Part shown: positions 61,960 to 64,000 of the stretch, piece by piece | Layout: each line of letters opens with the position of its first letter | How positions within the stretch are numbered: the stretch's first letter is position 1 | Assembly: GCF_905475395.1 (NCBI RefSeq) | Contig: NC_058341.1 | Coordinates: forward strand, 34,983,501 to 35,047,500 | Direction of reading: 5' to 3' | DNA from: Chrysoperla carnea | Lineage: Eukaryota; Arthropoda; Insecta; Neuroptera; Chrysopidae | Length of the DNA stretch: 64,000 nt | Program-made: the position numbers and the translations under genes | Notes under the pieces: model-generated | What the model was told of the DNA's origin: nothing | Database searches by the model: none | Seen by the model: the letters and a program-made list of their open reading frames with translations, nothing else

Positions 61960-62004
61960 GTGAGACAAGCTTTACATATCTTGGACCTTTCCACACTAAA
62001 TGCG
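61960..62004 (+). CDS. Candidate 45-base micro-exon / recursive splice site 2
   Basis: TTTTTCTTATTTTTTCAG, then GTGAGACAAGCTTTACATAT, ending at CG|GTAGGTG, 45 bases (15 x 3). Acceptor tract, first bases, the CTTTACATA core, a CTTCC/TTTCC block and the donor all resemble 49710..49748, while DNA outside the pair does not align. This fits a duplicated exon rather than a repeat. In phase 1 it reads ETSFTYLGPFHTKC and in phase 0 VRQALHILDLSTLNA. It can act as a cassette exon or ratchet point. The host gene is unknown. Confidence 0.45.
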
Positions 62005-62812
62005 GTAGGTGGAAATATATTGTTCTAATAACTCAAACATTAAAATTAAAGAATTGGGACATCTATATATTTCAAAAACTTGATTACTGTTTCATTTTAT
62101 GTACATTCATAAATTATATCTACATAATCATAACAGTAATTGTCGTATTATATTAAACGATTCTCTAAACTTTTATGAATTTCATATTCACAATAGATGA
62201 ATTCGGCTGTTGTACAAGTTTTTTTTGTCCATTGTACGTTTTGATATATATGTATGTAATGGAATGTTTCAAATTACTTTTCATTCACTTTCGAGCATCT
62301 AATCGGTCTGAAATATTGCAAACGTGTTAAGAACAATCTATTTATATTCAATAACTCAATACCATTTACGTGATATGTTCCCAAATTTCAAAATATGATT
62401 TGATTTATATGTTTTAGTGAAAATTTGTTACATATTTCATATGATATTCAAAACATCGGCTTTCTTCCATATATCATACGGTGTCAATTGTTACGAGTGC
62501 TTAATTTTAATGCGTTAAAAAAAATTGCCTTTATGTTAAATCAATCATAACTAATTTTCCGACTTTTCGGGATTGTTTACAAATTTCTTGTTAATTATTC
62601 CTTTTGAATTTTTTGGATTAAGTATTTGTCTTTTTGTAGATTTTAGCTTACACTAAAAAAAGTTGCCAATCGCATCACCGTTGAGACATTGTTCTTTCTG
62701 TTTCTTACTTTCATACCCAAGAACTTTCTCGGTAATTTTCTTTCCAGGGAGAAAGAACCAAACATATTATCAAGATGTGAAAGAAAATGAAAGAAATTTA
62801 TCCGACCATCAT
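62005..62812. other. Gene-free AT-rich DNA
   Basis: No supported feature. Confidence 0.4.
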
Positions 62813-62868
62813 TAACCTGATGGCTCAAAGATAAGAGCACTGATTTGAAATTACAGTTCAAGTTTTCA
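62813..62868 (+). repeat. tRNA-like sequence, possible SINE head
   Basis: TGGCTCAAAGATAAGAGCAC resembles a tRNA D-arm with A box. ACTGATTTGAAATTACAGT follows at anticodon-arm position, and CAGTTCAAGTTTT resembles a T-loop B box. Pairing in the arms is poor, so it is not a working tRNA. It lies directly beside element C copy 2 and may be its tRNA-derived head. Confidence 0.4.
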
Positions 62869-62924
62869 ATTTCTATTAAGGTGTAAATCAAACATTAATG
62901 TTAACAAGTGAAATTTACAAAAGC

Positions 62925-63240
62925 TTACTTTTGAAACATATCTAAGAACCTTCTCCATTAAATTACCTTTTAACTTAGAGCCTTTTTTAAATTGAGCCAA
63001 TCTGAATCAATTTTGAGGATCATCGCCTATTTATTAGTTATTTCGGGTCCGAAACCCTAAACTTGAAACATAGCTAAAAACGCTCTCCAATAAATTATCT
63101 TTCAAACAAAACACAAAAAATCAAAATTGGTTCATCCGTTTAGGCTCTACGACGCCACAGCCAGACAGACAGACACACACACACACACACACACATAGCG
63201 GTCAAACCTATATCATCCCTTTTTTTGGTTCGGGGGTTAA
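62925..63240 (-). mobile_element. Element C, copy 2, with CA/CAGA microsatellite
   Basis: Reverse-complement relative of 37655..37960. It ends in GGTTCGGGGGTTAAAAA and holds TTGGTTCATCCGTTTAGGC and a CAGACAGACAGACACACA tract (about 63160-63195). Two copies of a CTCCA(T/A)TAAATTA unit lie upstream, as in copy 1. Confidence 0.7.
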
Positions 63241-63551
63241 AAATAATAATAATTGAAATGCATTTTGGATAAAAGATAACAATATAAGCTAAATTCGTTT
63301 ACTGTTGATATAATATAATCTTAAAAATATTATTATCTAAAAACTGTGTCTAATCTGATTTTAATGTCATATGCTTCCAAATAATAAAACTAATTATGTA
63401 TTATGAATTGAAATATATATAATAAACGTCTTGTGTTGTTTTTTTATTATTAAAAAGTGATATATAATGCTTTTACCAATCATGCTTACTGAATTCCATT
63501 GTGAACTTTTGTCGTCGTTTGCTGTAATGCTTGTCATTTCGATTTATTAAA
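63241..63551. other. Gene-free AT-rich DNA
   Basis: No supported feature. Confidence 0.4.
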
Positions 63552-63784
63552 TACTAGAGACTCTCACGGCTTTGCACGGGTGCAATGGTGATACTAACTA
63601 TACCATAGAAAGTATTTATATACAAAAATGTGTTTATTTACGACATCACATTAGAAACCTCTGAAATTATCAGTGTTTCTCTACTATAAGGGCCGCATAC
63701 AAATTCGTTGCGTAGTTTTGATGATCTAAGCATACATAGGGGCAGACAGACAGCGGGAAGTGACTTTGTTTTATACTATGTAGT
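63552..63784. mobile_element. Short interspersed element starting ACTAGAGAC
   Basis: ACTAGAGACTCTCACGGCTT at the left, GTTGCGTAGTTTTGATGATC in the body, then GACAGACAGCGGGAAGTGAC, ending TTTTATACTATGTAGT. G+C-rich islands and the CTAG start match the look of Helitron-like repeats read from their 3' end. Single copy in this window. Confidence 0.45.
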
Positions 63785-63962
63785 AATTAAAAAACACAAA
63801 ATAAAAGTTTTTATTATAGCCCCTTTCTTCTTTTAAATTTTTTATTGTCCCCACGAGTTTGCCTGCAAAGTTTCAGGCCTATTTTTTCCGGTTTAGTTCT
63901 TTTCAATTCATTTCCAGCCTTCAAGTGTGTTGACATGTTATTTCTAATTTATTATATTGTGA

Positions 63963-64000
63963 ACTAGCTGGGAACTACCCGCTTTGCTGGGCAACATCCC
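63963..64000 (-). mobile_element. Terminal part of a Helitron-like element cut by the window edge
   Basis: ACTAGCTGGGAACTACCCGC then TTTGCTGGGCAAC is the reverse-complemented CTAG end and hairpin seen at 52655-52682. The rest lies beyond the window. Confidence 0.5.

Noticed and set aside
62813..62868. Functional tRNA gene
   Set aside because: A- and B-box-like words are present but the acceptor and T arms do not pair, so at most a tRNA-derived SINE head.

Overview
The window looks like animal, almost certainly insect, nuclear DNA. It is roughly three quarters A+T, has GT-AG introns with AT-rich tracts, has very low gene density, carries many miniature transposable elements, and its recognisable proteins are typical of arthropods (CFP1/CXXC1, THAP zinc fingers, arrayed C2H2 zinc fingers). 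The insect order cannot be fixed from the sequence. Hemiptera, Neuroptera or Coleoptera would all fit.

Nearly all confident coding sequence is in the first 11.4 kb. On the minus strand, 2121..1544 holds the first two coding exons of CFP1 (PHD finger plus most of the CXXC domain), with the rest beyond the left edge. Also on the minus strand, 4588..3304 is a small three-exon THAP gene with a helical tail, and 6385..5085 is a decayed array of C2H2 zinc fingers. On the plus strand, 6678..11362 reads as one six-exon gene. The exon phases agree throughout and give a 636-residue protein with TWO THAP DNA-binding domains followed by a helix-turn-helix and a DDE_Tnp_4 (PIF/Harbinger, ISL2EU-like) nuclease fold. 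The second catalytic aspartate motif of that fold appears lost, which suggests a domesticated transposase. Exon 5 can also be read through its donor to a stop, giving a 376-residue double-THAP protein without the nuclease part.

From 11.4 kb to 64 kb I find no conventional gene body. Three short pieces may belong to one long-intron plus-strand gene: a possible first coding exon (19399..19444), and two sequence-related micro-exons (49710..49748 and 61960..62004). Both micro-exons start with GTGAG directly after a pyrimidine-rich tract and CAG, the layout of a recursive splice site (ratchet point), and both end at a GTAGGTG donor.

The remaining sequence is intron or intergenic DNA full of repeats. 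These include TTAA-flanked elements ending in an inverted CCAGCATG motif, one of them interrupted by a second element with a TAA target duplication. Two further copies of that second element are present. There are also Helitron-like copies with CTAG ends, several long fold-back elements, a tandem duplication of about 410 bp period, a dispersed direct repeat of 450-550 bp, and a possible tRNA-derived SINE head near the right edge. The strand-symmetric, stop-rich AT sequence between them holds only chance open frames.
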